From: Bacteroidales bacterium
Lineage (GTDB): Bacteria > Bacteroidota > Bacteroidia > Bacteroidales > GCA-2748055
NCBI GenBank assembly: GCA_020636775.1
Contig: JACJXF010000019.1
Coordinates: 1-45,826 of the forward strand
DNA: 45,826 nucleotides
Direction: 5' to 3'
Shown one piece after another: positions 8,903-16,968 of this stretch (position 1 is its first letter; the number at the start of each line of letters is the position of its first letter). Under the pieces are notes generated by a model. The model did no database searches. It was not told the origin of the DNA and saw only the letters and a list, made by a program, of their open reading frames with translations. Made by a program: the position numbers and the translations under genes.

Positions 8903-11569
8903 CTAAAAACTTATTGAATAAGAAAATGATGGCACCACCCTGAAAAGGTATCTCATGGTAAAAACCGGATCGGGCAGGCTGCTGTGATCTGTCGGATTTT
9001 TATATATGTTTGGATCAGAGGCAATTTTATTGTAATTAATTGCAAACGGATTTTTATGTCCATAGGCATTGAAAAGTGAGAATTTCAGGATGTGCTCAAG
9101 CTTACGGCTTTCTTTCGAAAGGATAAACTCGCTGGAAACATCCAGCCTGTGGTATACCGGCAATTTGGCATTATTCTTTTCTTCGTATATGGGCAGGAGG
9201 TAATTGTCGTAGGTATAAAAACCGGTAGGGGAAGAATACCTTCCTCCCGACATAATAATCCAGTTACCCGAAATCTGCCACCTGGGCTTTATCTGGTATT
9301 GCATAACAATACTCAGGTCGTTGGGCCTGTCGTAACTGGCCCTGTAGGGACGTCCCTGATTAAGATCCGGAAAGTCCATAAAGGTTGATGATAATGTATA
9401 TGCCAACCATCCCTGCAGTGGGCCTGCTGTTTTGCTAAACATTAGCTCTATCCCCTGAGACCGGGTCGTACCAAATCTCAGCTCTGCCTCAATGAAGGGA
9501 TTAAAGAGCATTTTTGCATGATCGATATAATCAATCTGATTCTGCATTTTTTTATAAAAGGCTTCTGCAGTCAAACTGCAATGAATATTTTCAAAATTTT
9601 GCTGAAAAGAAATAACAAACTGATCCGATATCTGGGGTTTGATATTGGTGGAGGCAGGAAGCCAAACCTCAAGACTGGTAAATGGGCTTATGGAATTACT
9701 CAGTAGATTTTCGAACTGGGAAGTGTGGGAAAATGAGGTTTTGAAACTTGAGTTTTTTCTAAGCCAGAATCGAAAGGAAATACGAGGCTCTGGTATAAGG
9801 AAGCGATTGTAAGTATTCCCTTTTGGAAAATACGCCGTGTCGAAGGGAACATGATTCCTGTATAAAATTTCATAGGCCTCGCCAACATTGGCCCATCCCG
9901 AAAACCGAAATCCAATTCTGAGTGATATTTTTTCGTTTATTTCCTGCTCGCTGCTAATGTAAAGAGCCTGCTCTCTCGTATTTCGTGGGGATACTCTGGG
10001 TAGTCCGGGATCAGCGTTTATGCCTGATTGGAAATTTCCCGGGTTGTAATAATGATTTCCAAGTAAGACACCGAATTTCAGTGTGCTCGAAGGACTTTGA
10101 TAAAAGCTGAAATCAGACTTCAGATTAAAATTGGATATATGACTGTTCCACATTTCGGCCCTCTCACTTGAAGTAATAAAATCATAGTCATACCGGCTGC
10201 CGGTGAAACTGGTATTGGAAAATAATCGTTCGTTGAAAATATGGTTCCACCTGAGTGTCCCGGCTACATTTTCCCATTGAATTCCGTTTGTATTGCCGTT
10301 TCCCTGATTCAGATATTTATCCTTTCCGGCATAAGTAGAGAAGAATATCCTGTTGTTGTCATTTAGCCGGAAATTGAATTTGAAATTCAGATCTGAAAAA
10401 TATAAGTCCTTTAAATCGGGAGCCGAATTTCTTAAAATCCATTTTAGCTGCGATCTCCTGACGGAAAAGAAATAGGAACTTTTGTTCTTTGCTATCGGAC
10501 CTTCGGCGCTGATACTCGTAGCAAACAAACCTGTATTGGCCTGTAAATGAATATCTTTAAGGTTTCCTTCACGGGTCTTAATATCCACCAGAGATGACAA
10601 GCGTCCGCCATATTCTGCAGGAATATCTCCCTTGTAAACTTTAACAGAGTTTATGGCTCCCGGACTCAGGGATGAGAAGAGTCCCAGCAGGTGCGAAGGA
10701 TTATACAAAACTGCTTCATCAACCAGGATAAGGTTCTGATCACGATTTCCTCCTCTTACATAAAAAAGGGTTGAGCCTTCACCATAGAATTTTATTCCGG
10801 GAATGGTTTGCAATGATTTTATAACGTCGGTTTCTCCCATGAATTCAGGCATACGCCGTATAGACTTCGCCCTGAGATTTGATTGTGAGGTCTGGGTGGC
10901 AGCAGTTGCCTCATCTTCAATGGTGGAAATGATTTTTACTTCCTCAATATCACGGGCTTTAGTTTTCAGCTCAACACTTATTCTGTAATCGCTTTGCAGC
11001 ACGATGGTTTGAATTAATGGCTGATAACCCAGGTAAGAGTATAGTATTTCATATTCACCTTCCGGGAGTTGCATGGAATAAAAACCATATTCGTTACTTG
11101 TGCATCCGGTTGGCATTCCGGGAAGCGATACACTTCCCCCGATAAGGACTTCTCCGCTCGATTGATCTTTCATGAATCCGCTAAGGGTAAAAAGTCTTTT
11201 TTCGGAAACCTCCTGTGTTTGACCGGATTTATTGCGTGACTTCTTAAGTACAATTTTGCCTTCAACCACCAGATATTCCAGGTCCATTTCCGGTAAAATC
11301 CGGTTAAGGATTTCCTGAAGACTCATGTCATGGGCGCTGATGGTAATTAATTTGAGACTGTCAATTCGGTCGGGATTATAGGAAAAGCTGGCTCCGGTTT
11401 TCAGGGATAATTCCTGCAGAGCTTCGGGAAGAGAAACTTCTTTAAGACTGATATTGATTTTTTTCTGAAGCTTAGCATCCTGCCCGTATATTCCGGCAGT
11501 TAAAATGAAAGACAAAAGGAAGAAAAATATTTTGAATCTGAGTTTCCCCATGGATACAATCCCCTTCAT
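8903..11569 (-). CDS. TonB-dependent receptor with N-terminal STN domain
   Basis: An outer-membrane TonB-dependent receptor of 888 residues from the ATG at 11569; a TTG two codons upstream and an ATG at 11551 (GKLRFK, with AAGGGG eight bases before it) are alternatives. Signal peptide ends TAGIYGQ. Residues about 33-88 form a secretin/TonB N-terminal (STN) domain (EVSLPEALQELSLKTGASFS), typical of receptors that signal to FecR. A carboxypeptidase-like domain follows (about 125-205), then the plug (GETDVIKSLQTIPGIKFYGE and FYVRGGNRDQNLILVDEA) and the barrel, ending in Phe. The ATG overlaps the FecR stop as TAATG, so translation is probably coupled. Ligand unknown. With the sigma and FecR genes it forms a trans-envelope signalling and uptake unit. 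Confidence 0.92.
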   Translation of the reverse strand: MKGIVSMGKLRFKIFFFLLSFILTAGIYGQDAKLQKKINISLKEVSLPEALQELSLKTGASFSYNPDRIDSLKLITISAHDMSLQEILNRILPEMDLEYLVVEGKIVLKKSRNKSGQTQEVSEKRLFTLSGFMKDQSSGEVLIGGSVSLPGMPTGCTSNEYGFYSMQLPEGEYEILYSYLGYQPLIQTIVLQSDYRISVELKTKARDIEEVKIISTIEDEATAATQTSQSNLRAKSIRRMPEFMGETDVIKSLQTIPGIKFYGEGSTLFYVRGGNRDQNLILVDEAVLYNPSHLLGLFSSLSPGAINSVKVYKGDIPAEYGGRLSSLVDIKTREGNLKDIHLQANTGLFATSISAEGPIAKNKSSYFFSVRRSQLKWILRNSAPDLKDLYFSDLNFKFNFRLNDNNRIFFSTYAGKDKYLNQGNGNTNGIQWENVAGTLRWNHIFNERLFSNTSFTGSRYDYDFITSSERAEMWNSHISNFNLKSDFSFYQSPSSTLKFGVLLGNHYYNPGNFQSGINADPGLPRVSPRNTREQALYISSEQEINEKISLRIGFRFSGWANVGEAYEILYRNHVPFDTAYFPKGNTYNRFLIPEPRISFRFWLRKNSSFKTSFSHTSQFENLLSNSISPFTSLEVWLPASTNIKPQISDQFVISFQQNFENIHCSLTAEAFYKKMQNQIDYIDHAKMLFNPFIEAELRFGTTRSQGIELMFSKTAGPLQGWLAYTLSSTFMDFPDLNQGRPYRASYDRPNDLSIVMQYQIKPRWQISGNWIIMSGGRYSSPTGFYTYDNYLLPIYEEKNNAKLPVYHRLDVSSEFILSKESRKLEHILKFSLFNAYGHKNPFAINYNKIASDPNIYKNPTDHSSLPDPVFTMRYLFRVVPSFSYSISF

Positions 11570-12585
11570 TAACAACCCTGTCCGCTTACTTCAATTGTTT
11601 CACCAGAAATTTTAAAATGAATATCCAGGGTTGCCTCCAGAACCTTGAGTGCAGATTCTAATCCCTGATTTTCAAAATTTGCTGTCAGTCTGCAATTTTT
11701 TATATTTTCAGATGTGATGATAAATTTCTTATGATAGGCAGAAGAAAATACGGATAATACTTCAGTCAGCGTACTTTCCTTGAAATCCATTTTACCAGTT
11801 CTCCATGCAAGGTAATTTGGATTATTATTTTTGGCAGTCTCAATTTTTCCAAGCTTTGAGAAATAGATGGCTTTTTCTCCAACACTGATTTGTTTTTCAT
11901 TTTTACGGTCGGAACCTTTGTACAAAGCCACAGTTCCGGTATTTACCGTAACCTCGATGTCCGGTGAATCCTTTTCTGCCTTAACATTAAAAGAGGTGCC
12001 AAGAACGCGGATGCTTAAATCCTTTGTCCGGATAATAAACGGATGATCCGGATCTTTTTTCACATGGAAGAATCCCTCCCCGCTAAATTCCACCAGACGA
12101 CTGCCGGAGGAAAATTTTCCGGGATATCGGATTTCTGCTCCAGCATTAAGAATAACACTTGTCCCATCGGGGAGTCGCACTTCCTGTCCGGCTGTTTCTG
12201 CAAAATAACTTTGTGTTGAGAATCTGTTGCTAAAGAAATATATGCTATAACCGGCCAAAAGTCCGAATAAAACTACAGCAGCCATGCGATAGAAACTTGT
12301 AAAGAACTTCGGGCCGGCAAGAAAGTTTTTGAAGAGATTGTTTTTTTCTTCTTCCTGTACTTTTTGATTAAATGTATTCCATTCATCGTCGATGTTCAGA
12401 AAAGGTTTTCCCTGCAAAACACCCGTTTTCTCCCATAATTTGAGGTAATCGGAATATAATTGCTCATTTTCCTTACTGGATTCAACCCAATTTTCAAGAG
12501 CAGTCATCTCCTCGCTGGTAGCTTCACCTGCCAGACACCTGCTGATAAGGTCAATTGGAATATTATTTTTTGCTTCGTCAATCAT
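11569..12585 (-). CDS. FecR-family anti-sigma factor with DUF4974 domain
   Basis: A 338-residue single-pass membrane regulator. Residues 1-90 are cytoplasmic and bind the sigma factor (TSEEMTALENWVESSKENEQLY matches the usual FecR N-terminal motif in Bacteroidota). A membrane segment lies at about 98-116. The periplasmic FecR domain follows (QEVRLPDGTSVILNAGAEIRYP, then FSGEGFFHVKKDPDHPFI), and the C-terminal DUF4974 domain begins around residue 265 (FKESTLTEVLSVFSSAYHKK). It should hold the ECF sigma factor inactive until the downstream receptor signals through its STN domain. It lies 58 bases after the sigma gene and shares TAATG with the receptor gene. Confidence 0.93.
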   Translation of the reverse strand: MIDEAKNNIPIDLISRCLAGEATSEEMTALENWVESSKENEQLYSDYLKLWEKTGVLQGKPFLNIDDEWNTFNQKVQEEEKNNLFKNFLAGPKFFTSFYRMAAVVLFGLLAGYSIYFFSNRFSTQSYFAETAGQEVRLPDGTSVILNAGAEIRYPGKFSSGSRLVEFSGEGFFHVKKDPDHPFIIRTKDLSIRVLGTSFNVKAEKDSPDIEVTVNTGTVALYKGSDRKNEKQISVGEKAIYFSKLGKIETAKNNNPNYLAWRTGKMDFKESTLTEVLSVFSSAYHKKFIITSENIKNCRLTANFENQGLESALKVLEATLDIHFKISGETIEVSGQGC

Positions 12586-12643
12586 TTTATTATTCCTTCA
12601 AGCTTAACACACATTCAAAGCCATTTACCCTGGTATTTTTAGG

Positions 12644-13192
12644 TTAAATCGATTTAAAAATTTCTACCATCAAGATAATCAGTATTTTAATATAATCACT
12701 CAATTTTATTCTGAGAAATTTAAGAGCATCCGACATCCGGGATTCAACCGTCTTTATTGAAATATTCAGAACAGAGGCAATCTCCCTGTATTTCATATTC
12801 TCAAAGCGGCTCATTTGAAAGATTTCTTTTGTCTTATCCGGAAGCTCTTCGATGGCAGCGTATATTCTTTCTTCCATTTCCTGCTGTTCGAGGATGTCGC
12901 TGCTTTGATTATCAGGGAGAGGTTCTAAATTCTCTTCGCCTGTAAATTTTTTATGATCCCTGATATAATTAAGTGAGCGGTTATATACCGATGTATAGAG
13001 GTAAGGTTTAATGGGTCGGCTTGAATCGATTTCTTCCCCCTTTTCCCAAAGTCTCACAAATACAGAATGCACTACTTCCTTTGCTGTATCCAGATCTCCC
13101 ACGTATTTCATGCTAAACCATACCAGAGGAGTGAAATAATCCCTGAACAGTTTTTCAAATTGTGAATGAAAGGAAGAGGGGGATTGGCTCAT
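12644..13192 (-). CDS. ECF RNA polymerase sigma factor
   Basis: A 182-residue ECF sigma-70 factor of the large Bacteroidota family paired with FecR proteins. Region 2 covers about residues 10-80 (YFTPLVWFSMKYVGDLDTAKE, FVRLWEK) and region 4 about 115-165 (ELPDKTKEIFQMSRFENMKY, then the helix-turn-helix EIASVLNISIKTVESRMSDA). It should direct transcription of the receptor/DUF4249 genes and possibly of its own operon. It starts only 14 bases after the stop of the amidotransferase gene, so both may share a transcript; no TAnnTTTG box lies between them. Confidence 0.95.
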   Translation of the reverse strand: MSQSPSSFHSQFEKLFRDYFTPLVWFSMKYVGDLDTAKEVVHSVFVRLWEKGEEIDSSRPIKPYLYTSVYNRSLNYIRDHKKFTGEENLEPLPDNQSSDILEQQEMEERIYAAIEELPDKTKEIFQMSRFENMKYREIASVLNISIKTVESRMSDALKFLRIKLSDYIKILIILMVEIFKSI

Positions 13193-13206
13193 CGTTTTTC
13201 GGTGAT

Positions 13207-13914
13207 TTACAAATCCATTTCCTTAATAAAATAATGAAAAATATTCCGAAGCATTTTTTTATTGGAGGATTCGTATTTTTTATAATCACTGATCATCTGT
13301 TCAGCCGACATGATGTATTTACCATCTTCCGTAAGTTCTGATCTGCAGAAATGTGCAAGATCCTCAATGGATGATTTCAGCATTTCGGGATGAAACTGCA
13401 GGGCAAGAACATTGGATTCATAAAGGAAACCCTGATTTTCAGTAGCCTCAGATCGGTATAGCTGCACTGCATTTTTCGGAATATCAAAGGTTTCTCCATG
13501 CCAGTGAAAAACGGTTGCAATATCGGGCAAAAAGTGAAGAGGAGGATTCCCATCACCCGGATTTATTCGACTTACAGGATACCAGCCAATTTCTTTTTCG
13601 GCATTCTTATAAACTCTGGCTCCCAGAGCGTCAGCGATCAACTGGGCTCCAAGGCAAAATCCAAAAACTACTTTATCGCTTTTAATCGCCTGATCAATGG
13701 CTCTTTTTTCAGCAACCAGCCAGGGATATTCCGATTCTTCATAGATATTCATCGGACCGCCCATAATTATGAGCATATCGTAATCGGTTGCAGGCATGGG
13801 CAATTCACCCTCGTCAAAACGACAAATATGGATGTCATTCCCTGATGCTTCGATTATTTCTTCAATATAAGCAGGTCCTTCATAAGAGACATGCTGGAAA
13901 ATCTGGATTATCAT
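13207..13914 (-). CDS. Class I glutamine amidotransferase (GMP synthase-like, stand-alone)
   Basis: A 235-residue class I glutamine amidotransferase domain with no synthetase partner. The triad is visible: nucleophile Cys87 in GFCLGAQ, and His175 and Glu177 in QFHPE. MGGPMNIYEE (residues 51-60) is the oxyanion-strand motif of this group. Stand-alone members of this type (annotated YfeJ-like or 'type 1 glutamine amidotransferase') hydrolyse gamma-glutamyl amides, but most substrates are unknown. The C-terminal 40 residues extend beyond the core as a charged helix. It is the first gene of a minus-strand run leading into the ECF sigma operon with a 14-base gap. Whether that link is functional is unknown. 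Confidence 0.9.
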   Translation of the reverse strand: MIIQIFQHVSYEGPAYIEEIIEASGNDIHICRFDEGELPMPATDYDMLIIMGGPMNIYEESEYPWLVAEKRAIDQAIKSDKVVFGFCLGAQLIADALGARVYKNAEKEIGWYPVSRINPGDGNPPLHFLPDIATVFHWHGETFDIPKNAVQLYRSEATENQGFLYESNVLALQFHPEMLKSSIEDLAHFCRSELTEDGKYIMSAEQMISDYKKYESSNKKMLRNIFHYFIKEMDL

Positions 13915-14047
13915 TTGAACAGCTTAAAGGGCTAAAAATACAAATAAATCCTAATTCTCCATTTGTTTTTTGAAATAGCGCAAAATTCGAACAGAATACG
14001 AAGGGATATGGAATCAGTAAACAGCTGTTTAGTTCATGGATGCAATC

Positions 14048-14938
14048 TTATTTTCTGCTGAGATCAAACATATAGGAAATGCTTATTCCAAACCAGGCAA
14101 GGGGATCAATTTTGGGTTCATTTCCCAAAGCCCTGGGAAAGTCAATATACATCCCGGCCTCCAGATCGAAATTTTTGACCGATAAGGTTAAGGGCAATGC
14201 AATTTCTGTATTCATCAGCCCGAAAATGTCTGTCTGCGCAGTGAAAAGATCATACCACCGGGTTCCGGAAAGTACTCCAAACTGACCATAAATGACTGTC
14301 TGGTTTCCAAAATAAACGGATAGCTCCGGTTCAAAAATCACCTTATTGGAAAGTCCAAATTTCAGAAGTTTAAAACTTCCCCAGCTACTCAGGTTTAACT
14401 GGGTGCTGAAATCATCTCCAAAAAGAAAAGAAACATCAGCCGAACTTCCGAAATGTTTCCTTGTGTATGAAGTCCCCAGATTCAGGCTGGAATTGAAAGA
14501 GCTGAGTTCAACAGAATCAACCGGTTCAAAGAAATAGCGGGAATAGGAAGTGCGGATACTTACTGGCGGAGCTTTCTTAAATTTGTGGAAATACCCTGCA
14601 GTAAGCACAGTGGTATTATATTTTGGATTAAACTGACTATAAGCCACTCCCGATATACCGATATTAAATCCGGATGAATGAAAATAATGAATCTGTCCGC
14701 TGAGATCAAACTGATCAGGGCCGACTTGTCTTCCGGCGTATAAACTCTTACTGTTAAAATTCAGTCCGGTGTACAGGTATTGATAGCTGCTTTCCTGGTA
14801 AAGCAGGGCAAGCAGATCGTCATCCTCAAACAAAATGGCATCGAGAATTGAGTCGAGACTTGATTCCTGCTCCTGGCAGAAAACATTTATACCACTGAAT
14901 ATGAATAGTGTTATGATAATAATTTGAAACTTCTTCAC
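14048..14938 (-). CDS. Predicted outer-membrane beta-barrel protein of unknown function
   Basis: The frame can open at a TTG (14971), but the GTG at 14938 immediately starts a good signal peptide (VKKFQIIIITLFIFSGINVFCQ) and follows an A-rich leader, so I prefer it (296 residues). The mature protein begins with an acidic segment (SILDAILFEDDDLLALLYQE). It continues with alternating aromatic/polar strands such as YLYTGLNFNSKSLYAGRQ and SIRTSYSRYFFEPV, and ends in a strand (WFGISISYMFDLSRK). This looks like a 12-14-stranded barrel. I cannot name the family. It follows the LTxxQ-repeat protein by about 85 bases on the same strand, so the two may form a small envelope operon. Confidence 0.75.
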   Translation of the reverse strand: MKKFQIIIITLFIFSGINVFCQEQESSLDSILDAILFEDDDLLALLYQESSYQYLYTGLNFNSKSLYAGRQVGPDQFDLSGQIHYFHSSGFNIGISGVAYSQFNPKYNTTVLTAGYFHKFKKAPPVSIRTSYSRYFFEPVDSVELSSFNSSLNLGTSYTRKHFGSSADVSFLFGDDFSTQLNLSSWGSFKLLKFGLSNKVIFEPELSVYFGNQTVIYGQFGVLSGTRWYDLFTAQTDIFGLMNTEIALPLTLSVKNFDLEAGMYIDFPRALGNEPKIDPLAWFGISISYMFDLSRK

Positions 14939-15022
14939 ACTTTTATTTTTTTTGTTTGTATGGGGATACAATTCTATTTACAATTTGCTGCTTTGAAATT
15001 CAAATGATGTTGATGTACTTAT

Positions 15023-15481
15023 TTATCTGCGACGCCATTTTGGTAACCTGCGCATACCCGGATGCGCGCTTGTGTTATTGGTTCTGTAGATATAAGCTCT
15101 CCTAATCATCTGTTTTTGCTGATATGTTAACGAACTTCTGAACTGTTGTCTCTGCATCATTCTCAGCTGACGGTTCTGATTCAGCAATTGCTTCTGTTCG
15201 GCATTTAGTGAAGATTTTAATCCTTCTCTTTTCTGGTCGATGCTAAGACTATTATCCTTCAGCATCCGGAGCTGATCGGCAGTCAGGCTGGCTTTAAAGG
15301 CTTCACGCGTTTCGGTAATCGATGATCGGTTAGCCTCAAGCAGTGCCTTTTGCTCAGCTGTGAGGTTAGCACTTAGCCTGTCCCGGCCCGGATTTTCCTT
15401 TTGCCCGTAGGAAGCCGATGTTCCAAGGAACAGAAGCATTAAAAGGAAAAAGATGACTGGAATGGTTTTCTTATGGTTCAT
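15023..15481 (-). CDS. Secreted LTxxQ-repeat protein (Spy/CpxP-like motif)
   Basis: A 152-residue secreted protein with a signal peptide ending ASYGQ. The mature part is built of four copies of a roughly 26-residue unit, each opening with Leu-Thr/Asn-x-x-Gln: LTAEQKALLEANR, LTADQLRMLKDN, LNAEQKQLLNQNR and LTYQQKQMIRRA. LTxxQ is the signature of the Spy/CpxP family of periplasmic chaperones and stress sensors, but those have two such motifs, not four in tandem. The repeats are probably helical. The C-terminus is basic (RRLPKWRRR). It could be a periplasmic chaperone-like or metal/stress-linked protein; that is inference. It lies upstream of, and on the same strand as, the barrel protein. Confidence 0.75.
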   Translation of the reverse strand: MNHKKTIPVIFFLLMLLFLGTSASYGQKENPGRDRLSANLTAEQKALLEANRSSITETREAFKASLTADQLRMLKDNSLSIDQKREGLKSSLNAEQKQLLNQNRQLRMMQRQQFRSSLTYQQKQMIRRAYIYRTNNTSAHPGMRRLPKWRRR

Positions 15482-15705
15482 TGTAATGTCTTTTATTTAC
15501 TGCTTTGACGCATACAAAATTCAAAGGTTTAATCGATTGCTAAAATTATTCTCTTTTCTGCTGTTTATGCAAATATAGGAAGTAAATTTTCTGCAGAGAA
15601 AAAATATCAAATTGTTTCATTTTTAAACACTTCCGAAATAAAATCAAATATTTTCTTTTTTTGTTGATTTTCCTTAGTTTTAGTGAAATACTTTATACCT
15701 GAATC

Positions 15706-16860
15706 ATGAAAAAAATCCTCTTCCTGTTTTCTTCTGTTTGCATTTTTATAATATTGGCAACTTCCTGCGTACCAAAAGCCGAAACTGCTGATAAACAAAT
15801 TCAATCCTTATTAATACCAGCTGAAAACTTCGATACAATAGTCGATGGAGAACCTATTGAATTATTTACTCTGAAAAATCCGGGAGGGATTGCGGTTCAA
15901 TTAACAAACTATGGGGCTACGATAGTTTCTGTAATTACTCCGGATTCGAATGGCAAATATGCCGATATTGTTCTTGGCTATAAAGAGATAAGCTCGTATC
16001 TTACTGATAATATGTATCTTGGATGTATTGTCGGACCTTTTGCAAACCGCATAGCCAAAGGAAAATTTGAACTTGAAGGGCAGGAATATCATCTTGATAT
16101 AAACAATGGTGAAAACACCCTGCACTCAGGGAAAAATACCTTTGCTAAAAAAATCTGGAAGGCTCATCAAAACAATAATTCTGTAAGCATGACCTACGAG
16201 GCAAAGGATCTGGAAGCAGGCTTCCCGGGAAATGTTACGGCTACTGCGATTTATACACTTAAACCCGATAACAGCCTAGAGCTGAAAATTACTGCTGTTT
16301 CGGATAAAAAGACAGTTATAAACCTGACCAATCATGCATATTTTAATCTTGAGGGAGAGGGGAGTGGATCGATTCTGAACGAGATAATCCGTATTAATGC
16401 TGATGCCATTACTCCTGTTGATTCTGCATTAATTCCCACCGGTGAGTTAATGCCTGTAGAGGGGACACCCTTTGATTTTAGAAAGGATACTGCTATTGCT
16501 GCCGGGATTAATAATGCGGATAATCTGCAAATTAAATTTGGAAAAGGATATGACCATAACTGGGTACTTAACGGAAATCCCGGTGAGCTTAAGCTTGCAG
16601 TAAAATTAGTTGACCCTGAAAGTAAACGATATCTGGAATTATACACAAATCAGCCCGGTTTGCAATTCTATTCCGGTAATTTTATGGATGGAAGTGTAAC
16701 AGGCAAGTCAGGCAAAAAATACAACTTCCGCAATGCATTAGCTCTTGAACCACAGTTTTTTCCGGATTCGCCAAATCAGCCGGGATTTCCATCAACCCTG
16801 CTTGAGCCTGGCATGAGTTATGAGCATCTTACTGTGTATTCCTTTGGAGTTGAAAAGTAA
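15706..16860 (+). CDS. galM: Aldose 1-epimerase (galactose mutarotase), lipoprotein form
   Basis: A 384-residue aldose 1-epimerase that interconverts alpha and beta anomers of sugars such as galactose. All expected active-site residues are present: Arg115 in ANRIAKG, His140 in TLHSG, the acid His210 in NLTNHAYFNL, Asp283 in YDHNW and the base Glu348 in LALEPQ. The N-terminus is a lipoprotein signal (lipidated Cys21 in LATSC), so this copy acts in the periplasm or at a membrane, probably preparing sugars released by extracytoplasmic glycosidases. Length is about 30-40 residues above cytoplasmic GalM, explained by the signal and linker. It is followed 108 bases later by the subtilase gene on the same strand. 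Confidence 0.93.
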   Translation: MKKILFLFSSVCIFIILATSCVPKAETADKQIQSLLIPAENFDTIVDGEPIELFTLKNPGGIAVQLTNYGATIVSVITPDSNGKYADIVLGYKEISSYLTDNMYLGCIVGPFANRIAKGKFELEGQEYHLDINNGENTLHSGKNTFAKKIWKAHQNNNSVSMTYEAKDLEAGFPGNVTATAIYTLKPDNSLELKITAVSDKKTVINLTNHAYFNLEGEGSGSILNEIIRINADAITPVDSALIPTGELMPVEGTPFDFRKDTAIAAGINNADNLQIKFGKGYDHNWVLNGNPGELKLAVKLVDPESKRYLELYTNQPGLQFYSGNFMDGSVTGKSGKKYNFRNALALEPQFFPDSPNQPGFPSTLLEPGMSYEHLTVYSFGVEK

Positions 16861-16968
16861 ATTTATGCCGGTGAGAAAAACTCTTTTTTAAATTTTGTGT
16901 TTTTTAATTGGATACTGCAAGTCGGTAAATAAATAGTATTTTCCTTTAAAATTAAATTCATCCTGACA

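Noticed and set aside
8903..11575. TonB receptor starting at 11575
   Set aside because: The codon there is TTG; the ATG at 11569, overlapping the FecR stop, is the better start.
14048..14971. Barrel protein starting at 14971
   Set aside because: The codon is TTG and adds 11 polar residues in front of the signal peptide; the GTG at 14938 gives a normal signal.
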